Of a stretch of DNA of 62,666 nt, positions 14,286-23,703 are shown piece by piece (position 1 is the first letter of the stretch; every line of letters starts with the position of its first letter). Under the pieces are notes generated by a model. It had not been told where the DNA came from, did not search any database, and was given only the letters and a program-made list of their open reading frames with translations. Origin of the DNA: Oscillospiraceae bacterium (lineage in GTDB: Bacteria; Bacillota; Clostridia; Oscillospirales; Oscillospiraceae); contig JAFSEW010000061.1 in assembly GCA_017435525.1 (NCBI GenBank), forward strand, positions 1-62,666, in the 5' to 3' direction. Made by a program: the position numbers and the translations under genes.

Positions 14286-16097
14286 TTACCACATTTTCTT
14301 CACAAATGTTTTGATCGCACGTAATCTTTGTCTTATCGTCTGCATATACAGTACTCTCTTACTTTTTACAGATACCTCCGACAATCCACATTGATTAAAA
14401 ATAACAACCAAATCATTAGCTAGTTCGTAGTAGACCTTTTTTACAAAATGATTGAGGGTATCAAAGAAGTCAGCATCACTTCTTATATATTTATCATATG
14501 GCAACAAGGTTACATTTTCCTTGCCTGCCGCCCATATTCTTATTGCCCGATTCATCATGCTGTGTTCAACATGCCGATTAACATATGATTCCTTTTGTTT
14601 TTGCTTCTTAAATTCTTTTTCACTCCCCAGCAGTAAAACGAGCTTCACTTCTTTTCCAATATATTTCCATATTATATCAAGATTATTTATTGTGTGTGTC
14701 CAGTCTGAATTTTCAATAAATTCGTACTTTTCAGCAAAATCAGCCAGCATTTTCCCTGTAAATTTTGCACCTAGTGTTGCAACCTCACCGCAAATATATT
14801 TTTCTACATTCCCAGGTTCTACAAGGCTATAATACTTTTCGCAAAGGGCTATTTCTTTCCCACTCTTTCTCTGCCTATATATCCCAAGATTTCCATCTGT
14901 TAGCATCGATAAAACAACAACATCAAACTTTTCATGTGTTAAAGCCGTATTCAACATTTGTTGGTCAAAAAACGGCAAGTCATTTGCAATATCTCTTTTC
15001 TCTTGTTCTGATGCCAATAAAGCTGTGACAATCTGCGCAGTATGATTGTGTCCCTCTATCAGCACGCCATGGTCATTTGTATACGAAAATTCAGTTGCTA
15101 TATTACCGCACGAATTTAAGAAGGTATGCATTGCGGACATATCGCAGGGACCCTTCAGCAAAATTCTTGTATGTCCAACAGTTTTCGTCTTGCGATTTAT
15201 CATAATACGATTATTTATCCACGGAGGAATAAAATCCGCAGACAACTCAGAAGCCACATCTCCAACCACATCGATTTTAGGACAATTCAAGTATTGATAG
15301 ACATACTGTTCCACTTGCATGCCTAATATCCTGCAAGAAAAAACATAGTGTATCGCTGTGCCGTGTTGTACTGCATAAAAACCTACAATACCATAATCAC
15401 CGAATTTGTCTTTGACGGATACATAACCGCAATCTACATTATCCGTATTTAGTAGCTTTATAAGTTCTTCTTTTGTTTGTCTGTTTTTTGTGTAATTCAG
15501 CTGGTTACTACGCATAATCAGTTCGTGCAAACGGTCGATTTGCTTTTCACAATCCGTAGAGATTTTAACACAAATATTACACGACATCAAAAACGCATCA
15601 CTAGATTCATATTCGTTTTTTGACGCTTCCTTTTGCTCAAGTAGTTGATACTGTTTCAAGCGTTTATGATCCAAATCCTTACTCTCAGCTCTTTCTGCCG
15701 CTATATATAAAGGTTCAAGTTCGTCAGGGTGCGCTGTCATGAGACCTGGGCAAAAATACTTTGCTTCTTCAAGATTCTGAATATTATCATCCACAAAAAG
15801 CACATTTACATATCTTAGATTCATCATATCTATAATAGATTTGACTCTATTGCCTTTTGACGACCAGTCAACCATTGGAAACACAAAGTAGTCCCACAAA
15901 CCACTTTCTGTCAACTGATTATGCACAACTGCAAAATCATTCTTGGAACATATTGAGTTAACAATACCTATATCCGTCAGTTTTGTAACAAGACGAACAT
16001 TTTCATCAATGTAAGTAATCTCACCTTCACTAATCGTTCCTCTCCAGAATGTATCATCCAAATCCCATATAACAAGTTTAATGTTCTTTAATTCCAT
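14286..16097 (-). CDS. FkbH-like HAD-IIIC family protein
   Basis: About 603 residues. An N-terminal HAD phosphatase-like domain has the nucleophile motif DLDDT (D12 from the ATG at 16097) and FVDDN. An acyltransferase-like region follows (NQLNYTKNRQT, DKFGDYGIVGFYAV), then a long C-terminal region with no confident assignment, possibly SGNH-like. FkbH proteins in polyketide clusters load glyceryl units from 1,3-bisphosphoglycerate onto a carrier. In surface polysaccharide loci they are thought to help make acyl decorations, but no acyl carrier protein is visible here. The ORF can extend to a GTG at 16109; ATG 16097 is preferred by family alignment. Exact role uncertain. Confidence 0.75.
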   Translation of the reverse strand: MELKNIKLVIWDLDDTFWRGTISEGEITYIDENVRLVTKLTDIGIVNSICSKNDFAVVHNQLTESGLWDYFVFPMVDWSSKGNRVKSIIDMMNLRYVNVLFVDDNIQNLEEAKYFCPGLMTAHPDELEPLYIAAERAESKDLDHKRLKQYQLLEQKEASKNEYESSDAFLMSCNICVKISTDCEKQIDRLHELIMRSNQLNYTKNRQTKEELIKLLNTDNVDCGYVSVKDKFGDYGIVGFYAVQHGTAIHYVFSCRILGMQVEQYVYQYLNCPKIDVVGDVASELSADFIPPWINNRIMINRKTKTVGHTRILLKGPCDMSAMHTFLNSCGNIATEFSYTNDHGVLIEGHNHTAQIVTALLASEQEKRDIANDLPFFDQQMLNTALTHEKFDVVVLSMLTDGNLGIYRQRKSGKEIALCEKYYSLVEPGNVEKYICGEVATLGAKFTGKMLADFAEKYEFIENSDWTHTINNLDIIWKYIGKEVKLVLLLGSEKEFKKQKQKESYVNRHVEHSMMNRAIRIWAAGKENVTLLPYDKYIRSDADFFDTLNHFVKKVYYELANDLVVIFNQCGLSEVSVKSKRVLYMQTIRQRLRAIKTFVKKMW

Positions 16098-16196
16098 AGC
16101 CACCACCACTCTCTATAGTTAGTGTTTCTAGAAGTTTTTCTTGCTAACCCTTCACCACCATAATTGTTGCGTCCTAACATGCTTAATCAATTTTCC

Positions 16197-17510
16197 CTAC
16201 GAAGGATTCTTGTTAATCTTGAATTGGTTGTATTCCTTTGCCAATATCACAATCATTGCAAAATAAAACCAAAGACTATCATAAGTCAAAATGCCAATTG
16301 CAAGCATGCGTATAAGCAATATAACAAGCGGTAGCCATACCCTATGTTTATAGGATTTGATTCCCATTGAGGTTCTCAGCAATACCAGGAACATCACAGA
16401 ACCAACAATACCTAAACTAAAAGCACACTCCAGGACAGTGTTATGCGTACCTTTATGAACGCTTGTAAGAATCGTATTCAGGCCATTTCCCACAAAAAGG
16501 ACTTTACCGTTGCTAAAAATTTCCTTTATGTACGACAGCCAGATATCTGTACGGCCTGTTGTAATATCTGCCAAGGATGTTGAAGTACTTCCGGATAACC
16601 TCAGCATATATGCGCTGATTGAATCATACGCAAAGTAGCATAGCACCAGTGCCGATATCAGCGCGATGAATAAAAATTTAACAACCCTACCGACACCTTG
16701 TTTCAGGGAAACAAAAAACCAGAAAATCAGCAGGAGTACCCAGGCGATCAAGAAAGACTTACTTACAGACATCAGGCCAAATATGGAAAGGCACGCTATA
16801 AACACAATGTGTGAAAGCTTAATCTTTCTACTGTTACATATAATTACCACGATAGCCGCCAGAGCCATGGTAATATCCAAGGTATGGTAATTCGCGTTTC
16901 CCTGCAAACCTGAAAAGCGCACAATACGCTCATTCTCTACCTTTGCAAGCATTGCGTCTGTAATAAAAGCATTTATAATGGGCAGTGATGATCTTAAGAG
17001 TGCCAAAATCGATGCCAGGCAGATTCCTGCCGAAAAAAACATTGCTGCCGACTCGGCATCAATTTCTTCGTATCTGAGGTAGTACAGCATCAGAAAACCT
17101 GCCATCATTGTAGCAATCGTTGTAAGCTGTCCAATTCCTGAAAACACCAGGTTATATGTACAGAAGAATATTAACCCCACAAGCAACCAGCCATGAACTT
17201 TCTGATTTGCAACAACAAATTTTGCAACCACCAAAAAGTATAGTATGGTGAAGAAACTCATGCTGTTTATATCCGGCTTCAAAATTGGTGCCAATGGGAG
17301 CAGAAACAGCAAAAACAAGACGCAGCATTTGGTGCTGCTGATAAAGAAGGTCACCAAGCTTATACCGGCGAAAATATAAAAGAAGCTATTATGCAAAGCG
17401 CGGCCGACTATCAACGCGGAAAACAGTGCACACACCCATCCAATATATTGCGCGGTGTCGCCTATTCGCACGATAGTATTCGGTTTTGCCTTTATCATAA
17501 TTGCCGCCAT
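16197..17510 (-). CDS. Wzy-like O-antigen/capsule polymerase (O-antigen ligase family)
   Basis: 437 residues, about eleven membrane helices, and the Wzy_C signature: a large outside loop with GRTDIWLSYIKEI, then VGNGLN and HNTVLECAFSLGIVG. This protein should join repeat units on the outer face of the membrane. The ATG overlaps the last base of the epimerase stop codon (TAATG) and is preceded by AAGGAG, so it is translationally coupled. An 86-bp gap without visible features separates it from the HAD gene downstream. Confidence 0.85.
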   Translation of the reverse strand: MAAIMIKAKPNTIVRIGDTAQYIGWVCALFSALIVGRALHNSFFYIFAGISLVTFFISSTKCCVLFLLFLLPLAPILKPDINSMSFFTILYFLVVAKFVVANQKVHGWLLVGLIFFCTYNLVFSGIGQLTTIATMMAGFLMLYYLRYEEIDAESAAMFFSAGICLASILALLRSSLPIINAFITDAMLAKVENERIVRFSGLQGNANYHTLDITMALAAIVVIICNSRKIKLSHIVFIACLSIFGLMSVSKSFLIAWVLLLIFWFFVSLKQGVGRVVKFLFIALISALVLCYFAYDSISAYMLRLSGSTSTSLADITTGRTDIWLSYIKEIFSNGKVLFVGNGLNTILTSVHKGTHNTVLECAFSLGIVGSVMFLVLLRTSMGIKSYKHRVWLPLVILLIRMLAIGILTYDSLWFYFAMIVILAKEYNQFKINKNPS

Positions 17511-18484
17511 TACAGGTTCTCCTTATACCATGCTATTGCTTCTTTCAATCCGGACACGAAATCGTATTCCGGATCATAGCCAAATAAGTTTCTTGCTTTT
17601 GAAATATCTGCATTGCTATGCTTAATATCGCCTTTTCTGTCAGGTCCAAAATTGGGTTGTATATTTTTACCCAAGGCTTCCGTCAGAGAATAATAAATAT
17701 CGATTAGATATTCTCTTCCGCCATAGGCAATGTTGAACACCTGTCCGGCCACTTCGCTGGATGCCAGGCATGCTTTCAAGTTTGCTTCAATGACATTCTC
17801 AATATAGGTGAAGTCACGGCTCTGCTTGCCGTCACCGTTTATTGTAGGACGCTCGTCATTCAGAAGCATTTTAATAAACTTGGGGATTACCGCTGCATAT
17901 GCGCCGTTCGGATCCTGTCTGCGACCAAACACATTAAAATACCTAAGTCCATAGGTATCAAGCCCATAATGCATCGCATATTGCTTCGCCCATTCTTCAT
18001 CGCATCGCTTAGTCAGCGCGTAAGGTGACAACAAGTTGCCCTCTATACCCTCTGTCTTAGGGAGGTTGGGCTCATCGCCGTATACAGAAGAGCTTGAAGC
18101 ATAGACAAATTTTTTAACCCCATTCTGCCGGGATGCCTCCATCATATTTAAGGTACCCTGTATATTGTTCGCGCAATAAAACAAAGGCATCTCAATAGAT
18201 CTGGGTACACTTCCCCAGGCTGCCTGGTTCAGGACGAAGTCAACGCCCTCTGTGGCTTTCAGACAAGTGTCAAAGTCTTTGATATCGCCCTTAATAAACT
18301 CATAATTAGGATTATTCAGGAACATATCCACATTTGCCTGTTTTCCGGTTGAAAGATCGTCCAGGCATCTTACCCGATATCCCATATTCAGGATAGCCTC
18401 GCACAGATTGGAGCCAATAAAGCCAGCTCCTCCTGTAACCAGAAATTTTGATTGTTCAGGAAAAACTAAATTTTTATACCCCAT
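17510..18484 (-). CDS. UDP-GlcNAc/UDP-Glc 4-epimerase family protein (WbpP/TviC type)
   Basis: About 324 residues of the extended short-chain dehydrogenase family. The NAD-binding GGAGFIG lies near the start, catalytic SSSVYGD and YALTK in the middle, and NQAAWGSVPRSIEMP is characteristic of WbpP/TviC-type UDP-N-acetylhexosamine epimerases. ATG 18484 with SD GGAG (9-base spacing) is preferred over an upstream TTG at 18499. It follows the dehydrogenase gene by 2 bp. As in the Vi-antigen locus, the pair probably converts UDP-GlcNAc into UDP-GalNAcA, but a UDP-glucose/galacturonate route cannot be excluded. Confidence 0.85.
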   Translation of the reverse strand: MGYKNLVFPEQSKFLVTGGAGFIGSNLCEAILNMGYRVRCLDDLSTGKQANVDMFLNNPNYEFIKGDIKDFDTCLKATEGVDFVLNQAAWGSVPRSIEMPLFYCANNIQGTLNMMEASRQNGVKKFVYASSSSVYGDEPNLPKTEGIEGNLLSPYALTKRCDEEWAKQYAMHYGLDTYGLRYFNVFGRRQDPNGAYAAVIPKFIKMLLNDERPTINGDGKQSRDFTYIENVIEANLKACLASSEVAGQVFNIAYGGREYLIDIYYSLTEALGKNIQPNFGPDRKGDIKHSNADISKARNLFGYDPEYDFVSGLKEAIAWYKENL

Positions 18485-18486
18485 AA

Positions 18487-19800
18487 TCAGAGTCTCCAAT
18501 ACAAATAGCCGTTCTGTTCATACACTTCCCTGCTGAGAAGTCCCTTAATATCCAGAAGTACCTTTTTGCCTTCTCCAAAGAATCGGCTAATCTGATCCAT
18601 AGTAAAGGTCGAAAATTCCTTATGCGCCACTGCAAAGACGACAGCATCCATGTCTTTGATATCTGCAATATCCATAAATTCTATCCCATACAGATGTTTT
18701 GCTTCATCTGCGTCAGCAATGGGGTCGGCAACTACAGGCTCAATCCCATATTCCCTGAGCTCCTTGATAATATCAAAGACCTTACTGTTGCGGGTATCGG
18801 GGCAATTCTCTTTGAATGTAAAGCCCAAAATTGCTACCTTCGCGTTTCTTGTAGCCTTATCCGCCTTTATTAAGTTTTTTACAACATTTTCCGCAACATA
18901 TTTACCCATATCATCATTGATGCGCCGTCCAGCCAAAATAACCTGACTGTGATAGCCAAGCATTTCCGCCTTATATGTCAGATAATAGGGGTCCACGCCT
19001 ATACAATGTCCCCCCACAAGACCAGGATAGAACTTGAGGAAATTCCATTTTGTACCGGCTGCCTCCAGAACAGATTTTGTATCAATGCCAATTTTGTTAA
19101 AAATAATCGACAGTTCATTCATAAACGCAATATTGATATCTCGCTGGCTATTTTCAATGACTTTTGCAGCCTCGGCAACCTTGATACTGGAGGCTCTGTA
19201 TACGCCTGCCTCCACAACCAGCTCATAAATCTTTGCAATAACCTCAAGCGATTCCGCGTCCATACCGGAAACAATCTTGACAATCGTCTCCAGTCTGTGC
19301 ACCTTATCACCGGGATTGATTCTCTCAGGAGAGTATCCTACTTTGAAATCCACACCGCATTTGAGGCCAGATTCTTTTTCCAGAATAGGAATGCAGACAT
19401 CCTCAGTGACACCAGGGTAGACCGTGGATTCGTAAACAACAATACTCCCCTTGGTCAGATTACGGCCAAGAATACGGCTGGCACCTTCCACAGGCGTAAG
19501 GTCAGGTGTATGGTCATCATGCACGGGCGTAGGCACTGCCACAATATGAAATTTTGCACGGCGGAGTGCTGTTTCATCCGATGTGAACTCCACATTGCAC
19601 ATCTTAATTGCTTCGTCGCCAACTTCATTGGTGGGATCCATACCAGATCGATAAAGCTCGATTTTCTTTTCATTCAAATCGTAGCCAATAACTCCGGCTT
19701 TCTTTGAAAAGGCCACAGCAATGGGCATGCCAACATAGCCCAGACCTACAAGCGCTATTTTTTCTTCACCCTGTACTATTTTCTCATAAAGCTTATTCAT
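18487..19800 (-). CDS. Nucleotide sugar dehydrogenase (WbpO/TviB type)
   Basis: 437 residues of the UDP-sugar 6-dehydrogenase family. It shows NAD-binding GLGYVGMPIA near residue 20, the catalytic-lysine region, and VGGHCIGVDPYYLTYKAEM, typical of UDP-N-acetylhexosamine dehydrogenases (WbpO/TviB/WecC) rather than UDP-glucose dehydrogenase. It oxidises the C6 hydroxyl to a carboxylate with two NAD, providing an acidic sugar. Next to the WbpP/TviC-like epimerase it predicts an N-acetylaminouronic acid in the capsule. It overlaps the acyltransferase gene by 8 bp. Confidence 0.87.
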   Translation of the reverse strand: MNKLYEKIVQGEEKIALVGLGYVGMPIAVAFSKKAGVIGYDLNEKKIELYRSGMDPTNEVGDEAIKMCNVEFTSDETALRRAKFHIVAVPTPVHDDHTPDLTPVEGASRILGRNLTKGSIVVYESTVYPGVTEDVCIPILEKESGLKCGVDFKVGYSPERINPGDKVHRLETIVKIVSGMDAESLEVIAKIYELVVEAGVYRASSIKVAEAAKVIENSQRDINIAFMNELSIIFNKIGIDTKSVLEAAGTKWNFLKFYPGLVGGHCIGVDPYYLTYKAEMLGYHSQVILAGRRINDDMGKYVAENVVKNLIKADKATRNAKVAILGFTFKENCPDTRNSKVFDIIKELREYGIEPVVADPIADADEAKHLYGIEFMDIADIKDMDAVVFAVAHKEFSTFTMDQISRFFGEGKKVLLDIKGLLSREVYEQNGYLYWRL

Positions 19801-20386
19801 AGCTTATTCCTTCGCTCTTAATTATTTCTGTTGCCTTAATGATATGCTTTGTCGAATCGTTTCCGCTGATCACTTTCGCCGGAATTCCGCCCACAGTCAC
19901 TGCCGGCGGTACATCTTTTGTTACTACAGCGTTGGCACCAATCACGGAGTCATCTCCAATTATAACATCCCCGATTATCTTTGACCCCGGGCCTATATAT
20001 ACATTGCTGCCAATCGTCGCGGCTTTCGATTCTCCTCCGTTTGCACCAATATTCACACCCGCATGAATCCGGCAATTTTTTCCTATTGTGCAACCGGAAG
20101 ATATAACTATCGTTCCATAGTGTACGATTGCCAGTCCAGGACCGATATTACTATACGGAATGGAAAAACCAAGCCGCAAGGATAACTGATGGTATTTCAC
20201 ACGGTAATAGCTTCTTTGAATCATTCCCAGTAATCCTTGAGACTTGCTAAAATAGTCCAATTTCCTCATTGCTATTTGGAATTTCCATATCTCATCTCCG
20301 AAAAAGCTCGGTCTCAAGGATTTCTTTCCAAGCGCAATTCTGTCACACAAAAGATAATAGTTTAATTCATTTTTTGTGGCTATCAC
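19793..20386 (-). CDS. Serine O-acetyltransferase-like hexapeptide acyltransferase
   Basis: 197 residues related to CysE. A helical N-terminus is followed by the left-handed beta-helix with IGPGLAIVHYGTIVI (catalytic-type histidine), HAGVNIG, IGPGSKIIGDVIIGDDSVIG and VGGIPAKVI. In a capsule operon it most likely acetylates a sugar rather than serine. It starts with GTG at 20386 behind a strong SD (AGGAGG, 7-base spacing) and overlaps the upstream glycosyltransferase gene by 20 bp. Confidence 0.8.
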   Translation of the reverse strand: MIATKNELNYYLLCDRIALGKKSLRPSFFGDEIWKFQIAMRKLDYFSKSQGLLGMIQRSYYRVKYHQLSLRLGFSIPYSNIGPGLAIVHYGTIVISSGCTIGKNCRIHAGVNIGANGGESKAATIGSNVYIGPGSKIIGDVIIGDDSVIGANAVVTKDVPPAVTVGGIPAKVISGNDSTKHIIKATEIIKSEGISYE

Positions 20387-21551
20387 GCCTGTTCCTCCTC
20401 TCTAAAAGCTCTTCGAAAATGCTATCCAGTTTTTCACTAACAGCTTCCCTTGAGAACTCACATGCCCGCTCAATAGACAGCTTAGCATAATGCTGCATTT
20501 TCTCGTCGCTGGAGAGTAAATCTTTCATTGCAGCAGCAAGCTGTGCCAGTGCATGCCTGTTGTCGGCTTCTGTAATTCTCGGTGTAAGAATGCCGTACTC
20601 ACATTCCTGATATATATCTGTAACTGAATTGTAGTTTTGATCTCTCCGGAGAATCTCTGCAGGGCCGGAATAGCAGTTGTCTGCAATCACCGGCAGACCT
20701 AACGCCATGGCTTCCGCCAGTACATTGGGGAAGCCTTCGCTCAAAGAAGAAAGCACAAAGCATCTGCATCTGCTCATATATTTGTACGGATTCTTTTGGA
20801 ACCCTGTGAAATACACATGGCCACCGACATCGCATTTCTCGATAGCTTCCAAATACTTTGCCTTATATTCACCATCGCCGATCAGGACAAGGCCAAGTTC
20901 CTGATTTTTCTCCCTCGCTTGTGAAAAAGAATCTATAAGATATTCAAAACCTTTTTCCTTACAAAAACGGCCAACTGCCACGATCGTTTTCTCGTGCTGA
21001 TTTAAAAACGCCAAGAATTCTGCATCTACTGTCTCGAGAGCCTGTTCCCGAATTTCTGCAATATCGATGTAGTTGTACAGAGAAAACACCTTATCCCTGT
21101 CTTCCGGATACTTCAGCAAATAAAACTGTTTCGTGTATTCGGAATTGCAAATCATTGCCGCAGATTTGTTAAGCGCTTTTTTATATTCATAAGATTTTTC
21201 AAACATTCTGCCAAAATCTCTTGCAGAGATTATCTTACCCGTATTATATGGATATCGGGTTTGCCGATTTCCTATCGCTGTAAACATATACAGGATATCG
21301 ATTTGTTCTTGTTTTATTAACTTTCTAAGCTTAACATCTCTTAGGAAAGTGTTTAACACCTTACCTAAAAAAGTTTTTTTCGGGGGCAACTGAAAATCAA
21401 TCAATCTACCTGCGAATGAATATTTTATTTGCGTTCCATCGTACAGCGCAAGCAACACATTATGCTCGTCTGCCAACACCTTTGATATATTGGCCGCGCT
21501 TCTTTCCGTGCCGCCCAAACACAGAGACTCCTTTAGAATACAAATATTCAT
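20367..21551 (-). CDS. GT4-family glycosyltransferase
   Basis: 394 residues with GT-B fold. The N-terminal ESLCLGGTERSA donor-domain loop and the C-terminal IVAVGRFCKEKGFEYLID and SLSEGFPNVLAEAMALGLP segments carry the E-x7-E retaining-transferase signature. It should add one sugar to the lipid-linked repeat unit on the cytosolic side. Linkage and sugar are not predictable. It sits 12 bp after the GT2 gene. Confidence 0.87.
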   Translation of the reverse strand: MNICILKESLCLGGTERSAANISKVLADEHNVLLALYDGTQIKYSFAGRLIDFQLPPKKTFLGKVLNTFLRDVKLRKLIKQEQIDILYMFTAIGNRQTRYPYNTGKIISARDFGRMFEKSYEYKKALNKSAAMICNSEYTKQFYLLKYPEDRDKVFSLYNYIDIAEIREQALETVDAEFLAFLNQHEKTIVAVGRFCKEKGFEYLIDSFSQAREKNQELGLVLIGDGEYKAKYLEAIEKCDVGGHVYFTGFQKNPYKYMSRCRCFVLSSLSEGFPNVLAEAMALGLPVIADNCYSGPAEILRRDQNYNSVTDIYQECEYGILTPRITEADNRHALAQLAAAMKDLLSSDEKMQHYAKLSIERACEFSREAVSEKLDSIFEELLERRNRRDSHKK

Positions 21552-21563
21552 ACTGACACCACA

Positions 21564-22355
21564 TTATTTCTTCTTGAATTCTTCAAATCCATGTTTCATA
21601 AGTTTGCAAATTTGAGAAAAACCGTATTCTTCAGATGCATTTCTCATTCTATACGCAAAGTAGTATACTAACATGCTTTTCATTTTAGGAAAAGCATTTG
21701 CGATTAGGATTCCTTTATCTATAAAATACTTATCCGTATAGCCCCGAAACCAGGAGGATTCTTCTTGCTTCACTTTGGCAATTATGCTAGGACAATAATA
21801 TGTCTTCAGGCCTTTACGAAAGGCGTCGCGAATAAACAGAGAATCCTCTCCGGAACCGTATTTCGCTCCGCCGCCGTATAATACAGAAAACGACAGGCAT
21901 GCCTTATCCACTGCACTCTTCCGCATTGCAACACGCGCTGTGCCATACCGCATACAGTTCCAGATATGAATTCTTCGAAACTTTGTATATTCTTTTCTTC
22001 CCTGAGTAAACCTGTTCAAATACTCAAGGTTAAAGATAATAAGATCAGCATCAGGGCGCTGTGCAAATGCGTCGATAACAAGCCTTTCATAGCCATCAAC
22101 ATATATCATATCCTGGTCTGAAAACAGCAAATACTGACCGCTGGCATGCATAAGCGCTTTATTTCTGTTTCTTCCAACGCCTCTGTCTGCAGTTGAAATA
22201 AGCTTTACCCGATTACCGTCCGGTTGCGTATACTCCTTGTAGAAATACGCATCACATTGATTCGCTAAAATCGCATCCGTTTGCAAGTTCATTTCTCTAT
22301 AGAGCGAATCATCTTCCTGATGCATGCATGCAACTAGTACTTCTACGCAGCTCAT
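21564..22355 (-). CDS. GT2-family glycosyltransferase
   Basis: 263 residues of GT-A type, with LISTADRGVGRNRNKALMHA, the DxD-type DQDMIYVDGYE and a GSGEDSLFIRDAFRKG acceptor-side motif. It starts at ATG 22355 with AGGAGG spaced 6. It is an inverting transferase for one linkage of the repeat unit; donor unknown. Confidence 0.82.
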   Translation of the reverse strand: MSCVEVLVACMHQEDDSLYREMNLQTDAILANQCDAYFYKEYTQPDGNRVKLISTADRGVGRNRNKALMHASGQYLLFSDQDMIYVDGYERLVIDAFAQRPDADLIIFNLEYLNRFTQGRKEYTKFRRIHIWNCMRYGTARVAMRKSAVDKACLSFSVLYGGGAKYGSGEDSLFIRDAFRKGLKTYYCPSIIAKVKQEESSWFRGYTDKYFIDKGILIANAFPKMKSMLVYYFAYRMRNASEEYGFSQICKLMKHGFEEFKKK

Positions 22356-22382
22356 TTGTTCCTCCTAAAATTACCAGCAGAA

Positions 22383-23243
22383 TTACAGATACATTGTATA
22401 GTCCCGATTCACATCCCATACCGTTGCATGAGACTGATACAGTGCCTTTGTTTCTTCGCTGGGCATCTCCATATATCTATCGCCATATCTAATTTGCAGA
22501 TACTGCTCCACCCCCGAAGGGACTGCCAATTGGCACATCTCAAAATTAACGAATCTTTGTCCTTTAAAAAGTTCAGCCGGATAGAAAGAATTTGCAAACT
22601 TTGCTCTGCCAAACAGGTGTGCCATAGTATCTGTCTTTTTTCTATTATGCCTGCGTACCAAGTACAGCAAAAACTTCTTAAATGGCCCCCATACAGTGAC
22701 TTTCGATATCCATAGTTGGATTTCTTTCTTTATACCCACAGCCGTGTAATTAGTTTTTGAGCATGCTTTTGCTTTCAACATTCCAGCAGCGTAGTATTGT
22801 ATTTTTTTACCAAGCATACTTTTTGCGGCATAATTCAAGCACATAACATCCACAAAAATGCCACCGTGATAATTTTCTTTTTTTACATCGACCGGTGACA
22901 AGCATGTTGTTCCGTTCATCCTTACTTTCGAGAAAAAATAAGGAAGTTCCGCAGTATCTTCACATTGAAAATAGAATCTTTCGGTATCCAAATACTGCTG
23001 ACAACACGCTTTAAACTTTGTGTAGTTAGCATAATCCATAAAAATATCAAGATCATCATCCCAAGGGATAAATCCACCATGGCGCATCGCGCCCAGCGCA
23101 GAGCCTCCCATCAAATAGTATGTAATGCCATGTTGACGGCAGAAAGTATCGATATACATCATAATTTCCAAGATTTTTTCCTGTAATTTCAGTATGCCGT
23201 ATGTGTCCTTCAGGTCATCCCGCATATACTTGAGATCATTCAT
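22383..23243 (-). CDS. LicD-family phosphotransferase
   Basis: 286 residues with the LicD hallmark GSALGAMRHGGFIPWDDDLD (47-66), the nucleotidyltransferase-fold active site. LicD proteins move a phospho-alcohol (phosphocholine, or others such as ribitol- or glycerol-phosphate) from a CDP donor onto a sugar. The neighbouring gene encodes a small cytidylyltransferase that could make that CDP donor, so the capsule probably carries a phosphodiester substituent. No choline kinase or transporter is nearby, so the alcohol could be something other than choline. Confidence 0.87.
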   Translation of the reverse strand: MNDLKYMRDDLKDTYGILKLQEKILEIMMYIDTFCRQHGITYYLMGGSALGAMRHGGFIPWDDDLDIFMDYANYTKFKACCQQYLDTERFYFQCEDTAELPYFFSKVRMNGTTCLSPVDVKKENYHGGIFVDVMCLNYAAKSMLGKKIQYYAAGMLKAKACSKTNYTAVGIKKEIQLWISKVTVWGPFKKFLLYLVRRHNRKKTDTMAHLFGRAKFANSFYPAELFKGQRFVNFEMCQLAVPSGVEQYLQIRYGDRYMEMPSEETKALYQSHATVWDVNRDYTMYL

Positions 23244-23259
23244 GTTGCAGTCCCTTTAT

Positions 23260-23688
23260 TCATTTTTCATTGATAAGCTTGTCTCTCAGAATTGTTGAGC
23301 TAATTCCATCTGTGTGGTTTAGATAAACAACAGCACAACCTACTTCGTCAAAAAGCCTCTCATATTCATCCCATTGCGGCGTGCCCTTCCAATCGCTGCC
23401 AACAAACACAGCACCCGCGCCCAGTTCTTTCACTATAGTCAGTTTGTTCATATTTTCCTGCGGGACAACTTTATCAACATACTTTATTGCTTCCACAATG
23501 GCACTTCGTTCATGGAACGGAATAATGGGGGCTTTATTTTTATATTTCTGCACCAATTCATCCGTAGAAACACCGACTATAAGATACTCGCACTGTTCCT
23601 TAGCCCTTTTCAAAATATTCAGGTGCCCAATGTGAAACATATCAAAAACACCGGTGGTGTAGCCAACTTTATACTTTTTTTCTGACAT
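23260..23688 (-). CDS. Cytidylyltransferase (TagD/CTP:phosphoalcohol type)
   Basis: 142 residues, with GVFDMFHIGHLNILKRAK (13-30, HxGH nucleotide-binding motif), VSTDELV and the C-terminal ISSTILR. Length and motifs fit glycerol-3-phosphate or similar phosphoalcohol cytidylyltransferases, which make CDP-alcohols. It lies 16 bp upstream of licD in the operon and presumably provides the LicD donor. Confidence 0.85.
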   Translation of the reverse strand: MSEKKYKVGYTTGVFDMFHIGHLNILKRAKEQCEYLIVGVSTDELVQKYKNKAPIIPFHERSAIVEAIKYVDKVVPQENMNKLTIVKELGAGAVFVGSDWKGTPQWDEYERLFDEVGCAVVYLNHTDGISSTILRDKLINEK

Positions 23689-23703
23689 AACATTCTCCAG
23701 ATA

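Noticed and set aside
18487-18499. TTG start of the epimerase overlapping the dehydrogenase gene
   Set aside because: ATG 18484 has a better spaced SD (GGAG) and gives a normal-length protein.
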